NCBI GenBank assembly: GCA_016124385.1
Contig: WGNU01000004.1
Location: 1-64,000, forward strand
DNA: 64,000 nucleotides
Direction of reading: 5' to 3'
Origin: Alphaproteobacteria bacterium
Lineage (GTDB): Bacteria; Pseudomonadota; Alphaproteobacteria; Micropepsales; Micropepsaceae
Positions within the stretch are counted from its first letter, which is position 1, and each line of letters opens with the position of its first letter. Below, in pieces: positions 1-9,732 of the stretch. The notes beneath the pieces were generated by a model that was not told the origin of the DNA, did not search any database, and saw nothing but the letters and a program-made list of their open reading frames with translations. The position numbers and the translations under genes were made by a program.

Positions 1-129
1 ACGATCAACATGCTGCGGACCTGCGCGACGGAGCCCGCGCTCTTCTTCAACACGCCCAGCGCAGCGGAACTGCGCGCGACCTTCCAGAACATCGCCCAGG
101 ATCTCTCAAACCTCCGCGTCTCGAAATAA
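1..129 (+). CDS. C-terminal end of a TadG/TadE-like (vWA-type) pilus assembly protein, truncated by window edge
   Basis: Frame 1 reads TINMLRTCATEPALFFNTPSAAELRATFQNIAQDLSNLRVSK*; this ending is typical of Tad-locus vWA proteins; TAA at 127-129; Tad genes follow. Confidence 0.7.
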   Translation, partial: TINMLRTCATEPALFFNTPSAAELRATFQNIAQDLSNLRVSK

Positions 130-151
130 GAGGCGCGGCGCAACGGAAAAA

Positions 152-181
152 GCCGCCGGCGGGAAACGCCGGCGGCCTTTT
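152..181. terminator. Intrinsic terminator hairpin between convergent genes
   Basis: 10-bp stem GCCGCCGGCG / CGCCGGCGGC with GGAAA loop followed by CTTTT. Confidence 0.85.
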
Positions 182-208
182 GATTGATCGCGTTGGAAGG
201 AGCGGGCG

Positions 209-688
209 CTACTCGCCTTCGCTGCCGCTCTCCGCGCCGGCCGTCGAGATGCCGACGCCAATCTTGTTCTCGATGTCTTCATAGAGCCCCTTGAAGTGCT
301 CTTCGCCTGGCACCAGCAGCAATTGGCAGTTCGGGCTGCAATTGTAGCTCGACTGGGCTGCGCCGCGGTTCACCGCGACCGTGCTCCCGCCGGTCGCCGA
401 AACGGCGACGCGGATATTCGCGATCTCAAGCCCGGCGGAATCGAGCGCGATGAAGTTTGTCACCCCATACGTGCGGCCGATGATGAACGCCGTCTGCGAG
501 TCCCGTAGCGAAACATCCGCGATCGAGGGGTTGCCCATCACGACATTGGCGACCGGCCGGTCGAGCCGCAGGATGCGGGCCTGGTCGATCTGAACTGAAA
601 CGTCGCTCGGCATGCCGGCCTGCGACGGCGCGGCCATCGCGAGGCTCACGGCCACCGAGGCCAAGGCCAGGCTGCGAATGCGAATCAT
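209..688 (-). CDS. Solo pilus-assembly/secretin N-terminal domain protein (CpaC N-domain-like), secreted
   Basis: Signal peptide MIRIRSLALASVAVSLAMAAPSQA, then DQARILRLDRPVANVVMGNPSIADVSL resembling the CpaC N-domain; ATG at 688 preceded by GGAGG. Confidence 0.75.
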   Translation of the reverse strand: MIRIRSLALASVAVSLAMAAPSQAGMPSDVSVQIDQARILRLDRPVANVVMGNPSIADVSLRDSQTAFIIGRTYGVTNFIALDSAGLEIANIRVAVSATGGSTVAVNRGAAQSSYNCSPNCQLLLVPGEEHFKGLYEDIENKIGVGISTAGAESGSEGE

Positions 689-882
689 GTGGTCCTCCGC
701 AAAGGGGAAGATGGAGGGGGCCGCCACACTGGCTGCCGGTCCCCGCGTACCTTGGCCGATCACCCGCTAAGGAAGTCTGAAAGGGAAGACTCCAATCCAG
801 AGCGCGTGATTTCACGTGGCCTTAACGCGGCCTTGTTACGGACGTGTATCGGGAAGTTACGCGCAAGGAGTCTGAAGGATCC

Positions 883-1572
883 ATGACCGCCCTCGCATCC
901 CTCGATGACGTTCCCCTGTTCCGTGAACTCACGCCCAAGAAGCGCGAGGCCCTCTCGGCGATGTGCACGATCCGGCGCTACGCCGCCGGCGATGTCGTCG
1001 TGCCGGTGACCGCCGAAGGTGCGGTCGAAGTCGCGTTCGTGCTCGAAGGCGAGGTTCGGGTCGCGACCGCCAAGGGCGATGGCGAACTCATCGTCTTTGA
1101 AGATCTGGGTGTCGGCGACTGCTACGGCGCGCTGCATGCGATCGACCCCCGCGTCCCGCTGGGCAGCGTCATCGCGCGGACCGATTGCCGTCTGGGCATC
1201 CTTCCGGGAACAGAATTTCTTCGCGTGCTCGCGCAGAACGGTAAGGCGGCGATCGTATTGCTCCGCAGACTGACGGAGCGCCTCACCGAATTCGCCGAGC
1301 GCGCCGAGACGGCGCAAGGCGAGCGCAACTACGTACAGCGCATCTACGCCGAACTTCTCCGCCTCGCCGAACCGCCCGTCGAGGGCGAGAAAGCCGTGCG
1401 CGTGAGCGCGATGCCGCGCCACCGCGAGCTCGCCGACCGCCTGGAAACGCAAGAGGAGAACGTGACTGCCGCGATCGCGCATCTGCTGCGCGCGGGCCTC
1501 GCGCGCCGCGTTTTCCCCGGCCTTGAACTGACGGATCCCGCGCGGTTGCGCGCCCTTTGCGATCTCGCCTAA
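883..1572 (+). CDS. Crp/Fnr family regulator (cyclic nucleotide-binding-like domain plus HTH)
   Basis: FRELTPKKREALSAM...GDVVV...LEGEVRV...GDCYGALHAID; C-terminal MPRHRELADRLETQEENVTAAIAHLLRAGL helix-turn-helix; start chosen at ATG 883. Confidence 0.8.
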   Translation: MTALASLDDVPLFRELTPKKREALSAMCTIRRYAAGDVVVPVTAEGAVEVAFVLEGEVRVATAKGDGELIVFEDLGVGDCYGALHAIDPRVPLGSVIARTDCRLGILPGTEFLRVLAQNGKAAIVLLRRLTERLTEFAERAETAQGERNYVQRIYAELLRLAEPPVEGEKAVRVSAMPRHRELADRLETQEENVTAAIAHLLRAGLARRVFPGLELTDPARLRALCDLA

Positions 1573-1624
1573 AGGCGCGATCCGGAAAACAAGTCGAGAA
1601 TTAAGGATAAGTCTGAAGAAATCG

Positions 1625-1649
1625 GCAGATTTCCGGTCGAAAAATCTGC
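1625..1649. promoter_or_regulatory. Inverted repeat GCAGATTT-N9-AAATCTGC in the AT-rich pilin upstream region
   Basis: Perfect 8-bp arms at 1625-1632 and 1642-1649. Confidence 0.45.
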
Positions 1650-1784
1650 AAGGAAAACAATTTTTACCAAATCGTTTAAGCGAGCAGTAACACCTCACAA
1701 ATAAAACTGGGGGAAGTTCACATGACGCGGTTCGTGGCACGCCGACGGTGAGCTGGTGAGTGGTATGGTGTAAAGGAGGCTTTA

Positions 1785-1946
1785 ATGAGCCAGTTCTTCT
1801 CTCGCTTCTTCAAGGACGAGTCCGGCGCGACGGCCATCGAGTACGGCCTGATTGCGGCGGGCATTGCCGTTGCGATCATCGCGGCGGTTGACGCGCTGGG
1901 CACGGGTGTCAGCGACACCTTCACGGCCGTCGACAACGCGCTCTAA
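1785..1946 (+). CDS. Flp family type IVb pilin (53 aa)
   Basis: MSQFFSRFFKDESGATAIEYGLIAAGIAVAIIAAVDALGTGVSDTFTAVDNAL; Flp motif G/ATAIEYGLIA; AGGAGG upstream; absent from the ORF track (too short). Confidence 0.95.
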   Translation: MSQFFSRFFKDESGATAIEYGLIAAGIAVAIIAAVDALGTGVSDTFTAVDNAL

Positions 1947-2059
1947 GGCGCCAACGAGCCGCTTGGCCGCTGGTTTCCTCTGGGGTGCCTCCGTTGCGTA
2001 GTTCGGGGGCGGCTGAGGAAGAGGCCGGCAGTTAAGATCAGCTTAGATAAGTAGTCGGA

Positions 2060-2096
2060 CCGCCGAAGGGGGCCATCCTTCGGCGGTTCTTCTTTT
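2060..2096 (+). terminator. Intrinsic terminator downstream of pilin
   Basis: CCGCCGAAGG (2060-2069) / CCTTCGGCGG (2077-2086) then TTCTTCTTTT. Confidence 0.85.
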
Positions 2097-2240
2097 GAAA
2101 ACTTGATCTCGGGGGATGACTAAAATTGAGCTTAAGGCGCCGGTAACAGGTCTGTCCCTAAAGTGAAATCTTGGGAGGCGCGGGGAGTTTCCAATCCTGG
2201 AACGGGGCTCGCGCTCGGCTGAACCTAAGGCGACACGGAC

Positions 2241-2753
2241 ATGCTCGACGCCGCGATCCTCGCCGTCTTTCCGGCTGCCCTTCTCGTGGCGGCCTGGTCG
2301 GATGTCACGAGCTTCATCATTCCAAACGCGGTGAGCTTGACGCTGCTGGGCGCCTTCCCGCTCGCGGTGCTGCTTTTGGGCCTGCCCTCAGATGCGCTCG
2401 CCTGGCACGCGGGCCTGGGGGCACTCGTCCTCGTCATCTCGATGGTGCTCTTCGCGCTTGGCGCATTCGGCGGCGGCGATGCGAAGCTCGTCGCAGCAGC
2501 GGCGCTGTGGCTCGGCCCGGAGGCGCTCGCCTGGTTCGTGATGGTGACCGCGTTCGCGGGCGGCGCGCTCGCGATGACGCTCTTGATGTTTCGCCGGTTC
2601 CCGTTGCCCGCGTCCCTGGCGGAGCGCGCATGGGTGCTGCGTCTTCACAACGGGAAGAACGGAATCCCCTACGGATTGGCGATCGCCGTCGGCGGTATCA
2701 CGGCGTTCGCGCAGACACCTTGGATCGCGCTTGCGGGTCACGGGGCGGGCTAG
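2241..2753 (+). CDS. cpaA: Prepilin peptidase CpaA (type IV, A24 family)
   Basis: Small polytopic protein with AAWSDVTSFIIPNAVSL and GGGDAKLVAAAALWLG motifs; locus position. Confidence 0.9.
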   Translation: MLDAAILAVFPAALLVAAWSDVTSFIIPNAVSLTLLGAFPLAVLLLGLPSDALAWHAGLGALVLVISMVLFALGAFGGGDAKLVAAAALWLGPEALAWFVMVTAFAGGALAMTLLMFRRFPLPASLAERAWVLRLHNGKNGIPYGLAIAVGGITAFAQTPWIALAGHGAG

Positions 2754-2870
2754 CGCGGCAGGATAGGCACAGGGAAGTGAGTGAGCGTTAACCGTGAATT
2801 CAGTGAATTGTGGCTCGCTGGCAGGCGAGCAAGACGCCGCGGCCCGCGTTGAGGGCTTGGAGGAGAGCAA

Positions 2871-3689
2871 ATGAACATTGCGCGCATCGTCGTTCTCGTC
2901 GTCGCTGTCGTCGCGGCCGGTCTGGCTGCGGTTCTCGCGCGCGGATTGCTTTCGGGAGAGAATCAGCGTGAAGCGACCGCCGCGCCCGGACCCTCGGTCC
3001 CGATGACGGAGGTCCTCGTCGCTGCGAGCGAAATTCCGCTCGGCTCCAAAGTTCAGCCTGCTGATCTTCGCTGGCAGAAATGGCCGCGCGACGCTGTCGA
3101 TGCCCAATTCATCACCAAAGATGGCTCGCCCAATGCGATGTTGGACGAAGCGGGCGCTATCGCGCGCGTGACGGTTCTGGCGGGCGAGCCCATCACCGCG
3201 ACGAAAGTTCTTCACGCTGAAGCGGCCGGCTTCATGGCCGCCGCGCTGTCGCCCGGTAAGCGGGCCATCGCGGTCGAGATTGAACCGCACACGGGCGCGG
3301 GCGGTTTTATTCTGCCGAACGACCGTGTCGATGTGATCCTGACCGCTCAGGCACCGCGAGCAAATTCGCGCGTCACGCAATATGTGACCGCCACGATCCT
3401 CAAGAACATTCGCGTGCTTGCTATCGATCAGTCCGTCGGCGAGACGGGCGAGGACGAGAAGCCGAGCATTCTCGGCAAGACCGCCACCCTCGAATTATCA
3501 CCGGCCCAGGCCGAACTCGTTTCCCAGGCCTCCGCGCAGGGCACGATTTCCCTGTCGCTCGTCAGCCTGCAGGACGGCGAGACGGTGGCCGCGACCGAGA
3601 CCGAAACAGAAAAGCTGAGCAACACAAGCTCCGTCATTCAAGTGATCCGCTATGGCGTTCAGACGAACGTCTCCAAGGGCGTGCAGTAA
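2871..3689 (+). CDS. cpaB: Flp pilus assembly protein CpaB
   Basis: N-terminal TM, SAF-like VPMTEVLVAASEIPLGSKVQPADLRWQKWP; locus order. Confidence 0.92.
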   Translation: MNIARIVVLVVAVVAAGLAAVLARGLLSGENQREATAAPGPSVPMTEVLVAASEIPLGSKVQPADLRWQKWPRDAVDAQFITKDGSPNAMLDEAGAIARVTVLAGEPITATKVLHAEAAGFMAAALSPGKRAIAVEIEPHTGAGGFILPNDRVDVILTAQAPRANSRVTQYVTATILKNIRVLAIDQSVGETGEDEKPSILGKTATLELSPAQAELVSQASAQGTISLSLVSLQDGETVAATETETEKLSNTSSVIQVIRYGVQTNVSKGVQ

Positions 3690-3701
3690 GGGGACCCGCG
3701 C

Positions 3702-5171
3702 ATGAACCCGCGCCGATATTTCCGTCTCGGCTTCGTGGCGACGCTCGCCGCGGCGCTCATTTTGCCCGTCGCCGCGAGTGCGGATGGTGGAGCGCCTCGC
3801 ACCCGCACGGTACAGATCCGCGCGACCGGTGATGGCCCCGCATCAGAGCGTTTGCTGCTCGGCCTCAACAAGGCCGCGATCGTGCAGCTTCCCTCCGATG
3901 CGGCGGATGTTCTGGTCTCCAACCCGACGATCGTCGATGCCGTCGTGCGCACGCCGCGCCGCATCTACATTCTGGGCACCGGTCTCGGTCAGACCAACGC
4001 GTTCTTCTTCGACCGCGCGGGCAAGCAAATCCTCAACCTCGAGATCCGCGTCGAGCACGACGTCACTGACCTCGGCGATCAGATCGCCGACGTGACGGGT
4101 GAGAGCGACATAAAGCCGAGTTCGGTCGGGGGCGCGATCATGTTGGGCGGCACCGCGACCTCGGGCCGCGATTCCACTTACGCGCAATCGGCGGCCGAGG
4201 CGCTGGTCGGGGATCCCGAGAAGGTCTCCAACGCGATCGGCGTAACGGGTCGCGAGCAGGTGATGCTGCGCGTCCGCGTTGCCGAGATGCAGCGCACGAT
4301 GGCCAAGCAGCTGGGCGTCGATCTGTCCGCGATCGGCAAATGGGGCGGCGACCAGGCCTCCTTCGCCTTCCAGCAGCTCAACCCCTTCTCGATCGTCGGC
4401 CGCGCGCTTGCAGAGAACAACTACATCCAGGTTGGCTCGATCAACAATGGCGACGATGTCGAAGGCGTCATCAAGGCGTTCGAGCGCGCGGGCATCCTGC
4501 GCACGCTGGCCGAACCGAACCTGACGGCGATCTCGGGCGAATCCGCGAACTTCCTGGCGGGCGGCGAATTCCCGGTCCCTGCGGCCCGCGACCGCGACGG
4601 CAACGTGACGATCGTCTTCAAGCCCTTTGGTGTCGGCCTCGGTTTCACGCCGGTCGTGCTCGATGAAGGGCGCATTTCGCTGCGCATCTCGACGGAAGTA
4701 TCCGAACTTTCCTCCGAAGGCTCCTTCGTCGCCGAAGGCGGGCAGTTCATCGACGAGAACAATCAGTTGATCGTGATCCCGGGCGTGACGATCCCGGCGC
4801 TCCGCGTGCGCAGGGCCGAGACGACCGTCGAGCTGCCGAGCGGCGGCAGCATGGTCATGGCGGGCCTCCTGCAGGAATCGATGAAGCAGAACCTCGACGG
4901 CTTCCCCGGCCTGAAGGACGTGCCGGTTCTCGGATCGCTGTTTCGCAGCCGTGACTTCCAGAACAGTGAAACCGAGCTCGTCGTCATCGTCACGCCCTAT
5001 CTCGTCAAGCCGACGTCGGAGCGCAATCTCGCCCTGCCGACCGATGGTTTCGCGAACCCCTCGGATCTGGAAACGATTTTCCTCGGTCACTTGAACCTCG
5101 TCTACGGCGACGGAAAGAACGCGCCGCCCAAGGGCCATCTCAGTTCGCAGGTCGGTTTCATCGTGGAATGA
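3702..5171 (+). CDS. cpaC: Type II/III secretin family protein CpaC (RcpA)
   Basis: N-domain GLNKAAIVQLPSDAADVLVSNPTIVDAVV and secretin core (VMAGLLQE...DVPVLGSLFRS...ELVVIVTPYLVKP). Confidence 0.95.
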   Translation: MNPRRYFRLGFVATLAAALILPVAASADGGAPRTRTVQIRATGDGPASERLLLGLNKAAIVQLPSDAADVLVSNPTIVDAVVRTPRRIYILGTGLGQTNAFFFDRAGKQILNLEIRVEHDVTDLGDQIADVTGESDIKPSSVGGAIMLGGTATSGRDSTYAQSAAEALVGDPEKVSNAIGVTGREQVMLRVRVAEMQRTMAKQLGVDLSAIGKWGGDQASFAFQQLNPFSIVGRALAENNYIQVGSINNGDDVEGVIKAFERAGILRTLAEPNLTAISGESANFLAGGEFPVPAARDRDGNVTIVFKPFGVGLGFTPVVLDEGRISLRISTEVSELSSEGSFVAEGGQFIDENNQLIVIPGVTIPALRVRRAETTVELPSGGSMVMAGLLQESMKQNLDGFPGLKDVPVLGSLFRSRDFQNSETELVVIVTPYLVKPTSERNLALPTDGFANPSDLETIFLGHLNLVYGDGKNAPPKGHLSSQVGFIVE

Positions 5172-5216
5172 GGAGCGGCGCCCTGGCGCCCGTGTAGAGA
5201 GAAAAGGTGGATTGAG

Positions 5217-5903
5217 ATGATGAAGTCAGTCTCCGGAAGCGTTCTCGCGCTCCTTCTCGTTGGCCTCGGCGGCTGCGTGACCTCGCAGGACGAAGTCATT
5301 GAGCGCACGACACCGGTCGCCCAGCGTCACCCGATCACGGTCGAGCCGATCGTCCGTGAACTGCGAATGACGCCCCAAGGAAGCGCCGGCCGGCTCAGCG
5401 AGGCGGACAAGGTCCAACTCGCGCAATTTGCCCGCACGTTCGTTCAGAGTTCGGACGCCAAACTCTCTGTTTCCGCGCCCGACGCGGCCGCCAAGCCCCG
5501 CGCGGGTGCCTCCGCCGCGTCCGAGGCGGTCGATGTCATCGTAAGCGCGGGCATTCCGCGCAGCCGTGTGCAGCTCGGCGCCTATCCGGCCGATGGCAGC
5601 AACGCGGTCGTCGTCTCCTACGTCGCCTATGTCGCGACCGGTCCGAATTGCGGCGATTGGAGCAGCAACTACGGCTCCTCGCCAGACAATACCTTGACGC
5701 CGAACTATGGCTGCGCGTCGCAGCACAATTTCGCAGCGATCCTTGCAGATCCGCGCGATCTCGTGACGCCGCGGACCGAGACGCCGGCGGACGGCGCACG
5801 CCGCGCGACTGTGCTTGAGAAATACCGGGCGGGCGAGGCCACTCAGACCCCGCGCGGGCAGGGTGAGCGCGGCGTCGTCAGCGACGTGTCGGTTCAACAG
5901 TAA
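5217..5903 (+). CDS. cpaD: CpaD family pilus assembly lipoprotein
   Basis: Lipobox LVGLGGC; GPNCGDWSSNYGSSPDN..NYGCASQHNFAAILADPRDLVTPR motif. Confidence 0.92.
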   Translation: MMKSVSGSVLALLLVGLGGCVTSQDEVIERTTPVAQRHPITVEPIVRELRMTPQGSAGRLSEADKVQLAQFARTFVQSSDAKLSVSAPDAAAKPRAGASAASEAVDVIVSAGIPRSRVQLGAYPADGSNAVVVSYVAYVATGPNCGDWSSNYGSSPDNTLTPNYGCASQHNFAAILADPRDLVTPRTETPADGARRATVLEKYRAGEATQTPRGQGERGVVSDVSVQQ

Positions 5904-5932
5904 GCAACGCGTTTGAGGCCGGAGAGGTCAGT

Positions 5933-7198
5933 ATGTCACAGGCGAAAGAGCGGATGGAACCGGCGACAGAGGCCTATGGCACGTCCGTGCGCGACCGGCC
6001 GGTTCCGCGCATTTCGATTCACGCGTTCTGCGAGAAGCAGGAAACGAGCAAGGTGATCGAGCAGGCGGCGCAGGATCGCCGTCTCGCAAAGGCCCATGTG
6101 ACGCTTCATCCCGGCGGCATCCGCGCGGCCGCGAAGTACTTCGCCGACAGCTCGACGCCGAACTTGATCCTCGTTGAGTGCAATGAGCGCGGCTCGGCCG
6201 TGCTGGATTGCCTGGAGGAACTCGCTCAGGTCTGCGATCCGAACTCGAAGGTCATCGTGATCGGCGAAGACAACGACATTGCGCTCTACCGCGAACTGAT
6301 CCGCCAGGGCGTGAACGAATATCTCGTCGGCCCGCTTGAACCGCTGCAGATCATCGAGGCGATTTCGGCGCTCTACGCGGGGCCTGAATCGGCGCCGATT
6401 GGCCGCGTCTTCGCCTTCATCGGAGCCAAGGGCGGCGCCGGCTCCTCGACGATCTGCCACAACGTTGCCTGGTCGATCGCCGAGCATCAGCGCATCGAAA
6501 CCGCGATCGTCGACCTCGACTTGCCGTTCGGCACGGCCGGCCTCGACTTCAACGAGGATCCCGGCCAAGGCGTCGCCGACGCGCTCGGCTCGCCGGAGCG
6601 CCTCGACGACGTGCTGCTCGACCGCTTGCTCGTGAAGTGCACGGAGCATCTGAGCATCTTCGCCGCGCCCGCGACGATCGACCGCGACTACGAGATCGAA
6701 GCGGACGCCTACGAGACGGTGCTCGACATCGTCCGTCAGACGGTGCCGTGCGTCATCGTCGACCTGCCGCATGTATGGTCGCCATGGGCGCGCAATATCC
6801 TCACGAACGCGGACGAGATCATCATCACCGCCGCGCCAGAGCTCGCGAGCTTGCGCAATGCGCGTAATCTCTTCGATCACCTCAAGCAGGCGCGTCCGAA
6901 CGATGCCGCGCCGCGCTTGATCCTCAATCAGGTTGGCATCGCGAAGCGGCCCGAGATTCCGGCGAAGGATTTCGCCGAGGCCCTGGGGAGCGAACCAGCG
7001 CTTGTCCTGCCTTTCGATCCGCCGCTCTTCGGCACGGCTGCCAACAACGGTCAGATGGTCTTCGACGTCAACGCGAATGCGCGCGCGGCGGAGGCTTTCC
7101 GCCAATTCGCAATGCAGCTCACGGGGCGCGAAGTCCGCGTCGAGGCGAAGCCGGCCAATCCGTTCTTGGAATTCTTCAAGGCGAAGAAGGCGAGCTAA
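5933..7198 (+). CDS. cpaE: CpaE/TadZ family ATPase-like pilus localisation protein
   Basis: Receiver-like N-domain; atypical Walker A FIGAKGGAGSSTICHNVAW; locus order. Confidence 0.92.
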   Translation: MSQAKERMEPATEAYGTSVRDRPVPRISIHAFCEKQETSKVIEQAAQDRRLAKAHVTLHPGGIRAAAKYFADSSTPNLILVECNERGSAVLDCLEELAQVCDPNSKVIVIGEDNDIALYRELIRQGVNEYLVGPLEPLQIIEAISALYAGPESAPIGRVFAFIGAKGGAGSSTICHNVAWSIAEHQRIETAIVDLDLPFGTAGLDFNEDPGQGVADALGSPERLDDVLLDRLLVKCTEHLSIFAAPATIDRDYEIEADAYETVLDIVRQTVPCVIVDLPHVWSPWARNILTNADEIIITAAPELASLRNARNLFDHLKQARPNDAAPRLILNQVGIAKRPEIPAKDFAEALGSEPALVLPFDPPLFGTAANNGQMVFDVNANARAAEAFRQFAMQLTGREVRVEAKPANPFLEFFKAKKAS

Positions 7199-7201
7199 GC
7201 G

Positions 7202-8716
7202 ATGTTCGGCAAGCGTGCGTCAGGGGGAGCGGATACCGTCAATCCGCCGGTGAGGCCAAAGCCCGCGGCAGTGGCGCCGCAGCCGGCTGCCGCAGCGCCG
7301 CCCCCGCCGCCGGCCGCGGCCGAGACACCCGCCGTCGCTCAAACGCCGCCACCCGCGCCCACCGCCCAGCCGACCGTCGTCGGCAAGGCGAAGGCGCCGC
7401 CCAAGGCCAGCCCGCCGCGCGTGCTGGCCGTCGATGATCGCTCGGAAGACTATTTCGCAGTTAAGACCACCGTCTTCAACGCGCTGATCGATACGATCGA
7501 TCTTTCCCAGCTCGCCCAACTCGATGCGGAATCGGCGCGCGAGGAAATTCGCGACATCGTCAACGAGATCATTTCGATCAAAGCGGTCGTGATGTCGATC
7601 GCCGAGCAGGAGCAGCTGTTGCAGGACATCTGCAACGACGTGCTCGGCTATGGCCCGCTCGAGCCGCTCCTCGCCCGCGATGACATCGCGGACATCATGG
7701 TCAATGGCGCGAGCCGCGTCTTCATCGAAGTCGCCGGCCGCGTGCAGCTCACGAACGTGCGCTTCCGCGACAACGGCCAGCTGATGAACATCTGTCAGCG
7801 GATCGTCAGCCAGGTCGGCCGGCGCGTCGATGAAAGCTCGCCGATCTGCGACGCGCGCTTGCCCGACGGTAGCCGCGTCAATGTGATCGCCCCGCCGCTC
7901 GCCATCGACGGCCCCGCCCTCACCATTCGTAAGTTCAAGAAGGACAAGCTGAAGATGGACGATCTCGTCCGCTTCGGCTCGATCACCAAGGCGGGTGCCG
8001 CTGTCTTGAACATCGTCGGCAATGTCCGCTGCAACGTTGTCATCTCCGGCGGTACGGGTTCGGGTAAGACGACGCTTCTGAACTGCATGACCGGTTCGAT
8101 CGCCGATGATGAGCGCATCATCACCTGCGAGGACGCGGCCGAGCTTCAGCTGCAGCAGCCCCATGTCGTGCGTCTCGAAACGCGCCCGCCGAATCTTGAA
8201 GGGCACGGTCAGATCACGATGCGCGATCTCGTGCGGAACTGCCTGCGTATGCGCCCTGAGCGGATCATCGTCGGCGAGGTCCGCGGACCGGAGGCGTTCG
8301 ACCTCCTTCAGGCGATGAACACGGGCCATGACGGCTCGATGGGCACGCTCCACGCCAATAGCCCGCGTGAAGCGCTCTCGCGCCTTGAATCGATGATCAC
8401 GATGGGCGGCTTCGCACTGCCTTCCAAGACCATCCGCGAGATGATCGTCGCCTCGGTGGATGTCATCGTGCAGGCCGCTCGTCTTCGGGATGGTTCGCGT
8501 CGCATTACTCACGTGACCGAAGTGATCGGCATGGAAGGCGATGTCATCATCACCCAGGATTTGATGCTCTTCGAAATCGATGGCGAGGACGAGACCGGCC
8601 GCATCCGGGGCAAGCACGTCTCGACCGGTATTTCGCGTCCGAACTTCTGGGAACGCGCGCGCTACTACAATCGTGAGCGCGAGCTTCTGGAATCCCTCGA
8701 GAGCATGGCGGCATAA
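7202..8716 (+). CDS. cpaF: CpaF/TadA secretion ATPase
   Basis: Walker A GGTGSGKTTLLN, GEVRGPEAFDLLQAMNTGHDGSMGTLHAN; Pro/Ala-rich N-terminus. Confidence 0.96.
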   Translation: MFGKRASGGADTVNPPVRPKPAAVAPQPAAAAPPPPPAAAETPAVAQTPPPAPTAQPTVVGKAKAPPKASPPRVLAVDDRSEDYFAVKTTVFNALIDTIDLSQLAQLDAESAREEIRDIVNEIISIKAVVMSIAEQEQLLQDICNDVLGYGPLEPLLARDDIADIMVNGASRVFIEVAGRVQLTNVRFRDNGQLMNICQRIVSQVGRRVDESSPICDARLPDGSRVNVIAPPLAIDGPALTIRKFKKDKLKMDDLVRFGSITKAGAAVLNIVGNVRCNVVISGGTGSGKTTLLNCMTGSIADDERIITCEDAAELQLQQPHVVRLETRPPNLEGHGQITMRDLVRNCLRMRPERIIVGEVRGPEAFDLLQAMNTGHDGSMGTLHANSPREALSRLESMITMGGFALPSKTIREMIVASVDVIVQAARLRDGSRRITHVTEVIGMEGDVIITQDLMLFEIDGEDETGRIRGKHVSTGISRPNFWERARYYNRERELLESLESMAA

Positions 8717-8721
8717 TCGCG

Positions 8722-9723
8722 ATGGCGGATCACCAGCTCTACATGATGGTGGGTCTGATAGTCCTCGGCTTCATCGCCGTGGGTGCGGTGGCTTTCGCGT
8801 TTCTGAGCCCGACGATGGCCGGCGGCGATATCGCGCAAAAGCGGCTTGACGGCGTCATGGGCCCAAAGGCAAAGGGCTCGCGTATCAAGGATCTGACGGC
8901 CGAGAACAACGCGCAGCGCCGCAAGCAGGTTCAGGACACGTTGAAGGAGCTTGAGCGCAAGCAGCAGGAACAGAAAAAACGCATCACGCTGGCGGCGCGG
9001 ATTGAGCAGGCGGGCCTCGATTGGGACGAGCGAACGTTCTGGATGGTGAGCGGCATTTGCGGCCTTGCGGTTACGGCCGCGATGATGCTGTCGGGCCAGC
9101 CGCTTTACACGGCTCCGATCGCCGGCTTTGCGGCCGGCTTGGGCGTGCCGCGCTGGGCACTCTCGTTTCTGAAGGCGCGCCGCGAGAAGAAGTTCCTCCT
9201 CGAATTCGCGAACGCGATCGACATCATCGTGCGCGGCGTCAAGGCAGGCCTGCCGCTCAACGATTGCTTGAGGGTCATCGCGTCGGAAAGCCCAGAACCG
9301 GTCGGCCCTGAGTTCCGCTCGCTCGTCGAGGGCCTGAAGATCGGCGTAACGCTGGAGCAGGGGCTGAAGCGAATGTATGAGCGCACGCCGCTGCCTGAAG
9401 TGAATTTCTTCGCGATCGTGCTGACGATTCAGCAGAAGACGGGCGGCAACCTCTCAGAAGCGCTCGGCAATTTGGCGGGCGTGCTGCGCGACCGCAAGCG
9501 CATGAAAGGCAAGGTCGACGCGATGTCGTCCGAAGCCAAGGCCTCCGCCGGTATCATCGGCTCGCTGCCGATCGCGGTCATGCTGCTCGTTTACATCTCG
9601 ACGCCGGACTATATCGCGACGCTCTTCACCGAGCGTGTCGGCAATCTCATGCTGCTCGGCAGCGCCGTGTGGATGTCCGCGGGGGTCTACGTGATGCGCA
9701 CGATGATCAACTTCAAGATCTAG
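8722..9723 (+). CDS. tadB: Type II secretion F family protein TadB
   Basis: T2SSF domain (ANAIDIIVRGVKAGLPLNDCLRVIASE); locus order. Confidence 0.92.
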   Translation: MADHQLYMMVGLIVLGFIAVGAVAFAFLSPTMAGGDIAQKRLDGVMGPKAKGSRIKDLTAENNAQRRKQVQDTLKELERKQQEQKKRITLAARIEQAGLDWDERTFWMVSGICGLAVTAAMMLSGQPLYTAPIAGFAAGLGVPRWALSFLKARREKKFLLEFANAIDIIVRGVKAGLPLNDCLRVIASESPEPVGPEFRSLVEGLKIGVTLEQGLKRMYERTPLPEVNFFAIVLTIQQKTGGNLSEALGNLAGVLRDRKRMKGKVDAMSSEAKASAGIIGSLPIAVMLLVYISTPDYIATLFTERVGNLMLLGSAVWMSAGVYVMRTMINFKI

Positions 9724-9732
9724 GGCGCGGCC

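Noticed and set aside
1590-1700. CtrA-like TTAA half-sites upstream of pilin
   Set aside because: No full TTAA-N7-TTAA found; only mismatched or wrongly spaced half-sites.
1735-1750. TGGCAC resembling a sigma54 -24 element upstream of the pilin
   Set aside because: The -12 TTGC partner is missing at the correct spacing.
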